The position numbers were made by a program, and so were the translations under genes. A stretch of 64,000 nucleotides of DNA from Schistosoma haematobium (Eukaryota > Platyhelminthes > Trematoda > Strigeidida > Schistosomatidae): the NCBI RefSeq assembly GCF_000699445.3, contig NC_067196.1, forward strand, positions 45,475,806 to 45,539,805, in the 5' to 3' direction. A model generated the notes under the pieces. The model worked only from the letters and a program-made list of their open reading frames with translations, did not search any database and was not told the origin of the DNA. Shown here in pieces: positions 10,090-20,310 of this stretch (the first letter of the stretch is position 1; every line of letters begins with the position of its first letter).

Positions 10090-11030
10090 AACATTTGGCG
10101 GAGGGTGAAGATATGATCAATACATCCTCGACCGGAACAAAAACCAGCCTGCTCCTCGCGAGCCAGTCTTTCTCTGGTTTTGAAAAACCTACGAATTATG
10201 ACGGAAACCAACAGTCTAGATGCAATCGGAAGTAGACTTATCCCCCGATAGTTGCTACAGAAACAACGTAAACCCTTTTTAAAGATAGGGACATCTAACA
10301 ACTCGTTCCATGATGTTGGAACACTATCCAGCTTCCAGAACTTCGTAAACAACGTAGTCAGTTCTTTAACCCGAAAGTTACTACAGTCTTTAAAAAGAGC
10401 CGGAGGTAGGTAATCAGGGCCCGGTGATTTTTTAACACTTCAAGATTTGGAGTTCCTTGAGGACTTCTGCCTCATTTGGTGGATCAGTCGTCACCGACCA
10501 TGAAGGGCAGGACAGTCTGATCGAGAAAAACAGTTAACTGGTGTTAAAATTCATCCTCAATCGCATCCGGGCTACGATAGGCGGAGATGGCGAAAAGATA
10601 TCGTTTCTCACGCAGGTTTCTTCTCACCTTAATAGAACTCTCTAATCTAACAGCACATAACCAACTGTTAATGGGGCTTCAATCAATTAGTGCTGCCTCA
10701 GCTCTAGTGCTAAGTGAGACAACGCCATCAAGGCCAGACGAAGGTGCCACAAAATCCCCAGATAAACGCACGTGAAACAAGTCTTTTGAAGCGACAGAGA
10801 GTGAATTTGTAGTACTTCACAAAAGTCTTGATCACGGGTTTCGGATAGACAACAAACGTCGATATTAAGACTTTCTAAAGACATAGCCAGCCCAATCTGT
10901 TGCCCGATCTGCGTTAGTGTGCGAACGTTGAAGGCAGCCAGTTTGAATGGTGCACGTGGTCTCAGAAAAACTGTCTCAGTATCCGTATTCGGTGGTAGCA
11001 TCCAATTTTCGACCAGTCAGTGACTTGAGA
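10090..11030 (-). mobile_element. RTE-like LINE family B, 5' portion (endonuclease to early RT)
   Basis: Minus strand. 10687-11001 reads PFKLAAFNVRTLTQIGQQIG then LNIDVCCLSETR, the start of an apurinic-type endonuclease (N and E of the FNVRTL and LSETR boxes visible). 10090-10352 reads TSWNELLDVPIFKKG, NYRGISLLPIASRL and QAGFCSGRGCIDHIFTLRQM, the RT fingers. The middle is decayed, and the copy is cut at 10090 against the tail of B1, so the two elements meet tail-to-middle in opposite orientation. Confidence 0.8.
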
Positions 11031-11194
11031 ACGTTCAGATAGAACAGAATTTCCACCAGAAGCGAGCTGCTGTATAGGTTGAAAAGTAAGAATACGCAAA
11101 GTGAAGATGGAAGAGGGTAGATAAGTGACGTAGTACAAAAAAATAAAAGTGAATGTAATCAAATGGGTATGGGTTGTTTGAATTGCAGTAGGAG

Positions 11195-11690
11195 TGAGGG
11201 CAGTACTTCCAATAATCATTGTCATTTCATCTGAATTGTATGAGAGCTATGATATTGCCCAGATGACCAGACCGAGGCAGATGGTTTTCTTAGGGGACCA
11301 CACCCTGAGCCTTCGACCTAAAGGTCTAACCCACAAGGCAGTGGAGCAACGTCAGGAGATGCAGTCCCATGGTAGCCGGTGACCAATAATTGGTTCATAC
11401 TCCATTTGTTTCCTCAGGATACTGAGGCCCATGTGCATCATTGGTTTGGAATCAGGGTTTTCCAACTCCTCTAGGTGGGTCCTCCGTGTCCGCCGACCCG
11501 GTTAAAGCACCGGATATTCACTTTGTGTCCTCTCAATTTCGTAAACAACACCTCCGCCACAAGAAGATAGTGAGTAGGACTTCCTTGGCAAAGGCTGCAT
11601 ACGCGTGGCCGTGCGAGAGCATTTGGAGAGGAAGGGCGGCCCCCCTCCACTCTCGGCCGTACCAGGGCATTTAGGGAACACTAAGGATAA
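11195..11690 (+). repeat. GC-rich dispersed repeat R1
   Basis: Shares long blocks with 16735-17160: GATGCAGTCC followed by ATGGTAG, TTCATACTCCATTTGTTTC, GAGAGCA followed by a CGGCCCCCC block, and GTACCAGGGCATT. It is markedly more GC-rich than its surroundings and has no clear protein. Both copies sit next to LINE fragments and could be a LINE 5' region. Confidence 0.6.
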
Positions 11691-12700
11691 TCGTTGAACA
11701 ACCAACGATGATCCGTAGTGTTACAATTTGGTCTGTGCACGATCGATCCTTACGGAGTCCAACTTGTTAATCTCGAAGTTGGGCGTCTACTGTCTTTCAT
11801 CCGGTTCAGCAACACTGTTGAAAACTTTTCCTGGTACTGTTAGTAAGGTTATGCGTCTGTATTTTTCACACTTGCTCAGATCTCCTTTCTTTTGTATCTT
11901 GATGAGGTGTCCTTCTTTCCAGTCTGTCCGTGGCACTTGATCATCCTCCCAAATTATCCTGAATAGAACGTGGAGCATGTTTACAGTTACTTCTATATGT
12001 GATTTCAGAGCTTCACCTGGTATATTGTCAGGTCATGCTGATTTCCCTCTCTTGATTTGTCTGGTGGCCATCCTGATTGTTTTCGATCGTTGGTGGAGTG
12101 ACAGCTATAGGAAGGTCTGTGTGTTGCTTCGATGTTTGGTGGATTCAATGGAGCTGGTTTATTCAAGAATTCCTCAAAAGGTTCCACCCATCTGTTCCTC
12201 CGTTCTCGAACCTCGGTGATTATCTTACCTTCTTTGTTCTTGACCGGTCTCTCTGGTTTACCGCATTTCCCTGCTAGTTTCTTCGTTTTATCATACAGCT
12301 GTCTCATATTTCCTCCTCTTGAAGCTTTTTCCGCTATCGTTGCCAGCTCTTCCACTTATTTCTGCTTGTCCGCTCTAATGCTTTTCTTCACTTGTTTGTT
12401 TGCTCCGGTGTATTTGGTCTGTGCCTTGACTTTCTCTACTCTTGTTCGGCTGTTGTTAATTGCTATCTTCTTGCTCTTCTTTTCTTGAATCTAGTCCATG
12501 GTTTCGATAGAAATCCATTGCTTATGATGATGCTTCTTGAGATCCAGCACCTCATGACACGTTGAAGTTGGTGGTTCTTTGATCCCTTTAGTAGTTTCTT
12601 CTTCTTTTAATAGATCCTGTAATGCTTGGAACCTATTTTTCAGATTAGTATTGAATTCGTTGAGTTTTTTAGTAGTACTAATTACAGCCTGTTTTTAATT
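11691..12700 (-). mobile_element. RTE-like LINE family A, decayed copy A3
   Basis: Minus strand reads the pre-RT region (EELATIAEKASRGGNMRQLY, KKLAGKCGKPERPVKNKEGK, RNRWVEPFEEFLNKPAP) and the early RT (WKEGHLIKIQKKGDLSKCEK then YRRITLLTVPGKVFN), ending near VDAQLRDQQVGLRKDRSCTD at about 11700. It is 5'- and 3'-truncated with several frameshifts, and is colinear with 34540-35280 of copy A6. Confidence 0.8.
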
Positions 12701-13085
12701 GAGACAATAAGATATGGTTTGGGCTGAATTCAAATGATGGAATACCTTGATAGGGAGATTACTGTACTTAATCATATCTGTTATTCCAAGTATAAACGTT
12801 GCATCATGAAAAACATAACACAGAGTTACTTACTATATGCATTTGGATAATTGGGGTATTGATTGGTAACGTTTTCAAACTACTAATTTTCCTCTTCAAA
12901 ATGTTTATACAAATAGGACATATACGCAACTCATAACCTAAACAACAGAATAATGAAGATATGATAATTCTAAAATAAAAAGGAAACTGAAAAGTTATTT
13001 ATGGAACCGGTCAATAACCGATGAGCAATTGGCAGTTAGTAATAAACAAATTCAGAACATTTATCCTAGAGACTTTATCTGAGAT
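12701..13085. other. Non-coding DNA
   Basis: AT-rich, no supported feature. Confidence 0.4.
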
Positions 13086-13087
13086 AT

Positions 13088-13391
13088 TGAATGACATGGT
13101 TCAAAATCGTTTGCAATGGCACTGATACATCCACTCTTTGTGTCCTCCCAAATTCTAATCTTCTGAATTCTCCTTGTCTCTTTTTTTCTCTTTCCAAATT
13201 TATTTCACTGGGTCATACTCCTTTAGCAACATCTTCAAACCCTAATCTTTCTGATTACTGCTTATATTATTTCTACCTCTACCATTATAGGATTTGAATC
13301 AACAATTGTATCTCTCTGTGCTAATGTTGTATGGTAACTAGAACTGATGTACGCGCATACGAAGTTCTACGTTGTTGACTGACTGGCTGAT
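13088..13391 (+). mobile_element. LINE family B, 3'-end-only copy
   Basis: Near-copy of 9778-10085, from ATTGAATGACATGG through the 3' UTR to GTTGACTGACTGGCTGA. Only the last 300 bp of the element is present, the usual result of 5'-truncated reverse transcription. It is more diverged than needed for a recent insertion. Confidence 0.85.
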
Positions 13392-13850
13392 CCTAGATGA
13401 TAGGAAAATTTGACAATTTACTCTAATCGTCACCGATTTTACATTATACGACGAAAACGATCGGCATATTACGTTACTTGATTTTGTATTCTCAGGAAGC
13501 ATTACAGGTGTTCATGACAGAGATTATAATGAAAATATTAGAATAGATCCATTTTAATTTTTCACTCTGCGCTATATAAGAAATCTGACTGAAAACCTTA
13601 TCTTTCAGATTAAAGGTTGACGCTGATATAAAGAGCAACGTCTCAATTCACTAAAGAGTGGAGGATCTTCAAAACTGATATCCTACAAGTATTTAGGATG
13701 TCTTGTCATATTTATTTTGTCAACAACTTCTATATAAGTATATTTTGTTAGATAGGAATCTATATTTCTGGCCAATATAGTGAACAAAGAACTAAGGTGA
13801 GGAAACTCAGCTTATTATTAATGAACAGTCACATAGTAGTTTAGTAGTGT
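13392..13850. other. Non-coding DNA
   Basis: No supported coding exon on either strand; could be intron of the minus-strand Rabenosyn gene. Confidence 0.4.
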
Positions 13851-14065
13851 GAAAATCATCCATCAAGTACACCATTTGCACATCTTCGAATTATCACTTA
13901 TAAGCTTCATTGTTCCTTCATTATTGATGTTATCTTGATTGCCTTCAGTTTCCACCTCTCTTCTCTTCATTGCAATATTGTCAACCTTCTGCTCACAAAC
14001 ACTCCCCTCCGACTGGTGTTACATACTACTTATATCTGCAAGCATAAGTAGCATACACTACATCA
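13850..14065 (+). repeat. R2 dispersed repeat copy
   Basis: Pyrimidine-rich run, then CTTCTGCTCACAAAC and GTTACATACTACTTATATCT followed by the GCAAGCATAAGTAGC arm. Ends just upstream of the coding exon at 14120. Confidence 0.55.
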
Positions 14066-14119
14066 GTAGTCTCGTTTTTTTATCTCAAATCGTTCGGGGG
14101 TTTACGTCGATAATTCGAT

Positions 14120-14334
14120 CTCGTGAGTGACCATCACTATGCCGCAGCATTCTTTTGGTTCATCATATGCCTACTTATTTTTCTAATTATCTACACAAAC
14201 ATCAAATATGAAATAACTTCAGAAAAAGCACATTTTAACCCACTGTTTGTCGAAATAAATGAGCTTAATTCTGGGGATGATTACGGAATTCAAGCCAATG
14301 TATACACGCATGATCTGGCTGAGTAAGTAAAACT
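14120..14334 (+). CDS. Exon of small single-pass membrane protein (unidentified)
   Basis: Open frame SDHHYAAAFFWFIICLLIFL then IIYTNIKYEITSEKAHFNPL, VEINELNSGDDYGIQANVYT, HDLA, ending at a strong donor GA/GTAAGT (14334/14335). The first 25 residues contain one hydrophobic span of about 18 residues, so a membrane anchor or uncleaved signal is likely. No in-frame ATG exists after the stop at 14111, so the start codon should lie in an upstream exon. The left border is therefore uncertain; acceptor-like AG dinucleotides are at 14125-14126 and 14142-14143. The exon ends in phase 2, matching the acceptor of 14637. It lies on the opposite strand to Rabenosyn, probably inside one of its introns. Confidence 0.5.
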
Positions 14335-14636
14335 AACAGGATTCCGAGCCTTCAAATTCACAAATTCATGGTCAATAGTCTTGAAAAATTTAATACAAAT
14401 GATCTTAGCACGAAGATCATACAGAAAACTCCAGTAAAGTTCAGTCTTTATCCCAAGTTAACGTTTATGGTCCTATAAACATGTTCAATAAAGTATCAGA
14501 ATAATAAAATACCCACTAAATATTTAGATTTAGAAAATATTTACAACACAACTGTATCTCACTTGTTTTAAGTAAAAGCATCTCACTAAAATACATTTGT
14601 ACTGAAACTTTCAGTCACTTAGTCCAAACGTTGAAT

Positions 14637-14714
14637 TTATCATAGATGTGCTTGGTTATACTTTGGACCTGAAGTACTGGGAAGCGATCAAAACAATGTC
14701 TTCCTGGAAATGAT
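14637..14714 (+). CDS. Last exon of the small membrane protein gene
   Basis: Acceptor CAGTCACTTAG, then a base completing the GAT codon, then PNVEFIIDVLGYTLDLKYWE and AIKTMSSWK with a TGA stop. The phase (2 into 1) agrees with the exon ending at 14334. The joined product is roughly 100 residues: one N-terminal membrane span and a mixed-charge tail. I do not recognise the family. The exact acceptor could also be the CAG six bases earlier, but that frame hits a stop. Confidence 0.5.
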
Positions 14715-14793
14715 TCACACCTAACAAGAACTAATAACTTGCTATGCGGAAAATCAGTTAACTGATAACTAAAATCAAATCGAAATCACTTAC

Positions 14794-15234
14794 CGTTTTG
14801 GGAAGTAGAAATATTTCCTTCTCGAAAAATAACTTCTGATTCCAGTAAGTAATTTGGATGATCATTAGTATCAGATGCATTCGAAGGAACCGGAAAAAGA
14901 TATAAATCTTGTCCGTTAAGAGCATGTAGAAGACCACGAGCATTATGTATAGAAATAAAATAACTGCAGTCGGCACACAAAACATATCCACATAAACGAC
15001 AATGATGTCGCCTGCGGTATACAGGATTATAGTCCAGAATAGCGTTTGTTAAACGAGTGACACTAATTTTGTTAGGCCAAAACCTAGAAATGCTTGCATT
15101 GTTTTCTGTGGAGTTCAAGTACACGTCATCTTCATCTGGGAAAGCTATTTCAGCGCCTAAACCAAATCCCTTACCACAGCATGGACAAAGGTCTACCTTT
15201 GCATCAATCCACGGTACAATGGCTTGTTCAAATA
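14794..15234 (-). CDS. RBSN: RBSN-like exon 4, FYVE zinc finger
   Basis: 441 bp, acceptor TTTTCAG, donor ACG/GTAAGT. Encodes VFEQAIVPWIDAKVDLCPCC, a long low-complexity insertion (AEIAFPDEDDVYLNSTENNA and RFWPNKISVTRLTNAILDYN), then PVYRRRHHCRLCGYVLCADC and SYFISIHNARGLLHALNGQD. RRRHHCRLCG is the basic PI3P-binding signature of FYVE domains. Confidence 0.85.
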
Positions 15235-15709
15235 CTGAAAATAAATAAATTCATCGTGAAGTGTTTACCTTTTCGGTCACTTTCATGTGTTTCTGCTACG
15301 TCAATTAATTTTTCCAAACGTATTAACAAACGGTTTGTTTCTAATGAACTGCGATTAACATGGTTTTTCCGCAACTGTATGAATTTCGACGTCAGAGACT
15401 GATAAACGCCTGTAACCTAAAATGAATATTTAAAAAGCTTACCAATTGATTGAATTTCATTCTTTCGATCGTAAAACGCAGTTGAGGTATTTGGATCTGA
15501 TTGTGTCTTGAGTACAGGATTAGTTACAGATAAGCATTCTACTAACAGCTATCAAGGTAAGAATAACTCAAACCTCCATTTTCTGGGATATTGATACTTC
15601 GATGTTCTACTTTGAAATGTTGACTCAATAAATCAGGAGTTCCAAACGTAACCATACATTTTGGACATATAAATCCTTCTAATATTGTTTCGTCAAATGG
15701 ATTAGCCAT
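14794..15709 (-). CDS. RBSN: Rabenosyn-5-like FYVE protein, first four exons (partial)
   Basis: Four minus-strand exons, each ending in phase 1: 15574-15709 (starts MANPFDETILEGFICPKCMV), 15443-15541, 15269-15409 and 14794-15234. Together they give about 272 residues. The order matches Rabenosyn-5, an endosomal Rab5/Rab4 effector: an N-terminal C2H2 zinc finger (CPKC...H...H, residues 15-35), a helical linker with SLETNRLLIRLEKLIDVAE, then VPWI and a FYVE finger with CPCC and RRRHHCRLCG followed by CADC. The final CxxC pair of the FYVE domain and the Rab-binding C-terminus must lie in further exons to the left; I did not find them among the transposons. An unusual insertion of about 50 residues separates the first CxxC from RRRHHCRLCG. 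In known families this finger binds phosphatidylinositol 3-phosphate on early endosomes. Confidence 0.85.
15269..15409 (-). CDS. RBSN: RBSN-like exon 3, helical linker
   Basis: Reads VYQSLTSKFIQLRKNHVNRS then SLETNRLLIRLEKLIDVAET and HESDRK. The acceptor is the CAG at 15412-15410; the TAG eight bases earlier gives a stop. Donor AAG/GTAAAC. The SLETNRLLIRLEKL run is the most conserved linker signature of the Rabenosyn family that I can see. Confidence 0.8.
15443..15541 (-). CDS. RBSN: RBSN-like exon 2 (tandem NAGNAG acceptor)
   Basis: Reads VECLSVTNPVLKTQSDPNTS then TAFYDRKNEIQSI. The acceptor is TTAGTAG, so either AG can be used without changing frame. The choice adds or removes one valine. 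Donor TTG/GTAAGC. Confidence 0.75.
15574..15709 (-). CDS. RBSN: RBSN-like exon 1 with start codon and C2H2 finger
   Basis: ATG at 15709-15707, 136 bp, donor GAG/GTTTGA. Encodes CPKCMVTFGTPDLLSQHFKV then EH, i.e. a CxxC...HxxxxH finger like that at the start of Rabenosyn-5. The ATG is the first in frame, and the N-terminus is the expected length. Confidence 0.8.
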
Positions 15710-16080
15710 ATGACGTACAGGAAAAAGACATCTACATATGCTCTTTTATCATCTAACATAAAATATCTTAATAACAACTACAAGGCAAAATAAATCGACA
15801 GATATGATGAAGTTTATGACTAACTGATATCACATATTCTAAAATTTGGACATTTTAACATTGCTCTAAAAGTAAACAGCACCAACGATAGAACAAGATT
15901 TCAAGCACAAAAAGTACTTCATAATTATGTCATGCTCACTAAAATAACTTGTTTATCGCAGATGCAGTTGATTTGGGAAACTAGACGAGGATCAATGAGT
16001 AAGTAAGTTCATACAACAAAACATCTATGATATTAGATGATTGAATTATATAAAGAAGTGATAAATAACATTCATTCCAC
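15710..16080. other. Non-coding DNA upstream of the Rabenosyn start
   Basis: Lies immediately 5' of the minus-strand start codon, so it should hold the promoter or trans-splice site. No specific motif can be supported. Confidence 0.3.
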
Positions 16081-16085
16081 CTGCA

Positions 16086-16175
16086 GTTTGTGCTGATGAT
16101 GTCGTTCAGAAGAACGACGAAAGCCCCACGACTAAACCATCCAGCTCAGAGAACAAAACTCCATCAAAAACGTAA
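16086..16175 (+). mobile_element. Penelope-like element P3, 3'-end fragment
   Basis: Matches 21770-21854 of P2: GTTTGTGCTGATGATGTCGT, then AGAAGAACGACGAAAGC and the terminal CAAAACTCCATCAAAA. Only about 90 bp. It carries the hammerhead-like motif with a better stem II than P2. Confidence 0.8.
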
Positions 16176-16690
16176 CAATCATCTCCAAAGGCCTATTACA
16201 ATCAAAATTATGTATAATGTATCTGCTATGTGATTAATAGCCTAACATCCTCCCTTCACTTAACAATGCTCTTGTATCCATGTCGTTATCTTGCCATTGA
16301 CCCACCAAAACCTATGAGACTTCACAAGTAAATTAAGTGGTCAGGATGACCAAATAATCCGTTGTATTTTGACTGGCTACTGATGCAGACCGGATTTGAA
16401 GCAATATCTTGGATTTATGTAGAAAAGACAACGTCAATCAGTCAGTCAGCTATAACGAAGGACCAGGCACACATGTGCATCGGTCCAAGTTTCCATACCT
16501 CATTAGCACAACAAGATGAATACCAGATTCATAGAAGTAGTGGTGGTAATATGTAAAAGAAAGATTGCATATAAGGACATAGTACAGGAACAAAGAATTA
16601 GTTCGTAGCAAGAAAGATATGAAGCGATTTTAATCTCTTAGCTTAAGGGAAGATAGAGAGTGTATACACCTACGCCATTGTGATCGATTC
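16176..16690. other. Non-coding DNA
   Basis: No supported gene. Confidence 0.4.
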
Positions 16691-17410
16691 TGAGCCCGAC
16701 CGTTGTTGCTGCCTTGACGTGGTGGACCAACACATAGTATAAGGGGGCACCAGATACATATGCGCCACACAAATTTCATCTAATTTATGTGAGGGCTGTG
16801 ATACTGTCCAGGTGCCCAAACCGAAGCAGGTGGTTTTCTTAGGGGGCCACACCCGGAGCGACGTGAGGAGATGCAGTCCTATGGTAGACTGTGACCAATA
16901 ATCGGTTCATACTCCATTTGTTTCTTCAGGATACTGAAGCAGTGAATAGGACTTCCCTGGCCGTGGCTATATACCCGTGGCCATGTGAGAGCACTTCGAG
17001 AGGGAGAGCGGCCCCCCACTCGGCTGTACCAGGGCATTCGGGGGTCGGGTTTGCCTATCTTGATGGATCGATTAAGCTATTCTGGCTGGAACAGCCGTTC
17101 CTCAAGGTCCCACCATGCCCGACAGGTAGGTTGAAGAGCGGTAAGACTAAAAGCAGCAAAACCAAGGTTTGAGTGTGAAGTCGTACTGCTGACTGTACAG
17201 AAGTGTGACGGCAGTTAGGTGTTTCCTCCAGACAACCAGCATAACGGCGATGCTGCCTTCCCACAAGGAGGGGTGGGGTTAGAAAAGGTCGACCGTAAAA
17301 ATGCACACCTCGCCTTATCCCACGGATATCCGTCCTCGGCAGTAAGGTCTCAACAAGTACGGAGCTAACACGAAAATTAATCATAAAAGACAACATCCCA
17401 AACATTCATG
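16690..17410 (+). repeat. GC-rich repeat R1, longest copy
   Basis: Shares blocks with 11195-11690 and 6205-6345 (GTCGGGTTTGCCTATCTTGA; AGCCGTTCCTCAAGGTCCCA; GAAGAGCGGTAAGAC), extended by a GC-rich run with CCCACAAGGAGGGGTGGGGT. No long open frame is convincing. Probably the 5' region of a LINE, because it replaces or abuts RT sequence in two of three places. Confidence 0.55.
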
Positions 17411-18800
17411 TACTGTTATTTAGGGAACCCTATATTTTGCCAGTGTAAGAACTATCATCTTCTCACTTTGAGCCTATACGTTTCTAGGCAGAAAACAAAT
17501 CTTTAAAATGTCTGTATTAAAACTGAACCCAGAAGAACAGTTGATGTAATCAGTTTAAATGACAAATCAAATAGAACTTTGGCGAGACAAATAATGTCCG
17601 ATTTAGAGACCTTTGGTACGTTAATGCACCTCTTAATGAAAGTTCCTGATAGGACCTGTTGATTTATAGGTTCATATGGGGCCTTAAGGTCAGTAAATAT
17701 GATTACGGCTGGGCACTAACAAATACGTAGATGCTTCAGAACCTGCAAAAATTTAAAGGAAAAGCGGTCAAATCTCTCTGACTCATTGGATCGTTTTACT
17801 TAGTGAAGTCTACCTCCATGGTGGTTGCATACTCAAACATGTTTTGTAGAGCCAAATAAATTCTGGAAAAAATCATCACCTTATCTTAACTTGGTTAAAC
17901 GAGAATTACCATAAATATACGTCTAAATTCTACGGAAAAAAAAGTTGGAAAGGCCAACAATATACTGGTATCAGAAGTAATTTTGTTCACAATGAATGCT
18001 ATTACAGTAAACTTACATAAAGTCAGAACGATGATATGCACTCACTACTCTTGTCTAGTAATATTCCAGGAACAAACACAAACCAGTTTAAGGAGTGAAT
18101 ATCATCAGTGTTAAAAAACTGAACCACTTCGCAGGTGTTTCGTAATTTGATATAATAAACGGCTAACATGCTCTTAGTGTAGGTATGACCTTAGCAGTTA
18201 TACATGTAGATCGGCGTTATTTAGTAGCAGAATTATTGTAAATACGGGAAATAAAACGTAGAATTTACAAAATGCATCATATACTATGAACTCGAGACCA
18301 AAAATAGGGGATCGACATACTTTTAACACATAAACTGCATAAATAACACGGAAGCTGAATAAAATATATTATTGGTTCCACCGTTTTATCGTAGCCAATA
18401 TAAACTATTTTCTGCCCATAAACATTGAAGCTGTCTAGTGGCCGGTCTACGAAAAAGCTGAACACCACAAGTCATGGACCTGTTCGACGAAAAAGTTGGG
18501 TCACGATAACATGGCCGCAAAGTTAATGAACGATCTACTTCACAAAACTCCATTTGACATAGTTATTAAAAAAGGAACATATGGGGCACTAATTAGTAAC
18601 TGCGACAGTTTACATTTCGTAGCAAAAAGCTTTCCACTATGCTCAGGTGGTTTTTGAGGAAGAAATACACAAATGGCAAGTGAACTAAGTGAAGCTAAAT
18701 ATTACACACAAAATTTCCCAAGCAGAAGGCCCCAACTTTTATGTAGTATTTTGAACAACTTTAAGTGACGTGTAAGGAACCAACAAATGGTAAGGATGAA
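17411..18800. other. Non-coding DNA
   Basis: No exon with consistent splice borders was found. Short minus ORF 18277-18468 is unsupported. Confidence 0.4.
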
Positions 18801-18805
18801 ACCTT

Positions 18806-19197
18806 TTATTGAAAGTACATTTTGTTTCCTTGGCCTTTCAGTGGAAAACAACTCATAAGCATACTCATATGACAGTATTCACAAATCACACTGAGAAATA
18901 CTGGTTCCACATCAATGCTTTCAAAAAGAGACTGTGAAGCAAGAATACGCAGAGGTTTCAAAGGTGATACTGCCGATAAAATAACTGCTACATCGATACA
19001 GAATACATCCATCAAGACGCTTCTGGCAACCTAACCTTCAAGTCAACCTTCACTTTATATCTTGCACGATTCCACGCATTTTCAACAAACAATTTGTATA
19101 GATTCTGGGAACAGGTTTCTGCTTTTTGGGCAGTGCACAGGAAACCTGCAGAGGTAAATAAATCCTCAAAATAGGTGGTTCTGTGAGTCTCGGACAT
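18806..19197 (-). other. Exon-like minus-strand ORFs, unidentified
   Basis: Two overlapping minus frames look protein-like. 19012-19197 reads MSETHRTTYFEDLFTSAGFL, AETCSQNLYKLFVENAWNRA, RYKVKVDLKVRLPEAS. 18806-19015 reads MDVFCIDVAVILSAVSPLKP, ILASQSLFESIDVEPVFLSV, SCFPLKGQGNKMYFQ, then stop. A donor-like AAG/GTTAGG near 19035 and an acceptor-like TAG beside it could separate them, but the intron would be too short. Either a decayed gene or two parts of a retroelement. The right edge abuts the CR1-like LINE. Confidence 0.25.
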
Positions 19198-19247
19198 ATA
19201 AAAAAGGAATTGGGGGGAATTGAGTAGCCATATACATAATCTCTTGC

Positions 19248-19690
19248 TTGGAGGTGCACCAAGTCCATAACCTCGAGTTTAACAATCTGGAGGAATCCAT
19301 ATGGTGCTCTGTTAGATTGTCAAGTGCTTCGAGGTGTCTGGTCGGAGTCATTTACAGGAAGCAAACTGCCGACATCGAGTACGATAGTCGTATGCTGGAA
19401 GGACTATCCTGCTCTACCCGTCTCGGTTTCACACACATCCTGATTCTAGGGGACTTTAATCTCCCTAGAGTCAACTTCACGGAGCACACGTATACTGGAG
19501 GCGACAACTCAATTGAAGCTCGGTTCTTCAACCTCATCGATGACTTGGGCTTATATGAAAATGTGAGGTCGGCAACTCATTGGAGAAACAGTCAGACACC
19601 ATCGCGCTTAGACTGTGTATTCACAAACGAATAATTCCTAGTTGACAACCTCTCAATCCTGGCTCCTCTGGGAAAGAGCGATCATGCGTC
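19248..19690 (+). pseudogene. LINE endonuclease C-terminal part
   Basis: ORF to 19634 with GVIYRKQTADIEYDSRMLEG, then HILILGDFNLPRVNF (catalytic D and N of the GDFN box) and SQTPSRLDCVFTNE. The SDH box follows as GKSDHAS in another frame near 19675, so one frameshift lies between. The N-terminal half of the nuclease is missing. Confidence 0.8.
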
Positions 19691-19741
19691 ATAGCCTTCA
19701 GTTTTGTCATCAAAACTAAGCTAAGGTATCCCAACAATAAT

Positions 19742-20308
19742 TTGCGTTGGAATTTTAAACGGTTGAATGTCCCAGCTCTACATGACTATCTACAACAGGT
19801 GGTTTGGGATGTTCACCCTCAACTCGATGTGGACGGTCATCGGGACTTCTTACTGCACACGCTCTTATGTGCTACAAACCATTCAGTTCCTCAAACGGTT
19901 CCCAAAAGCTGCAAGCCACCTACAGTAATCATGAACCGTACCCTTCGCCTGCTAAGCCGCAAAAGGCACTGCTGGGCGGAATACAAACGAACTGATAACG
20001 ACGGAGCGTATAGACAATATAAACATATCAGGAACATATGCACGAAGGCTATAAGAGAAGACAGGCTTCAGTACCAGACAAAGCTTATGGACAAATTTGC
20101 CTCTAACCCTAGAAGCCTATTCCGTTATGCAGCCTCTCTTCGTCAAGCCAAAACAGGAGTTTCCCAACTGCTAGGTCTTAACGGCCCGACCAACAACGAT
20201 GGCGACGCCGCTGACCTTCTGGCGGCACATTACTCTCAAACATTTCAACCGGCTGACATCAACTTTATTGACGACAGTTTCATCTGCAATTCCACAGGAC
20301 TCTCCTAA
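19742..20308 (+). pseudogene. CR1-like ORF2 linker between endonuclease and RT
   Basis: Reads MRWNFKRLNVPALHDYLQQV, NRTLRLLSRKRHCWAEYKRT, RNICTKAIREDRLQYQTKLM, NPRSLFRYAASLRQAKTGVS and AAHYSQTFQPADINFID, typical of the region before RT in CR1/Jockey elements. It ends at the TAA inside the Penelope target duplication. Confidence 0.8.
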
Positions 20309-20310
20309 GT
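20299..20310. repeat. Target-site duplication, left copy (ACTCTCCTAAGT)
   Basis: Twelve bases identical to 21855-21866, flanking the Penelope-like element. Confidence 0.9.

Noticed and set aside
19050..19268. Minus ORF MDLVHLQARDYVYGYSIPPN...
   Set aside because: Its first half is the reverse of the LINE endonuclease region and the second half overlaps a more protein-like frame.
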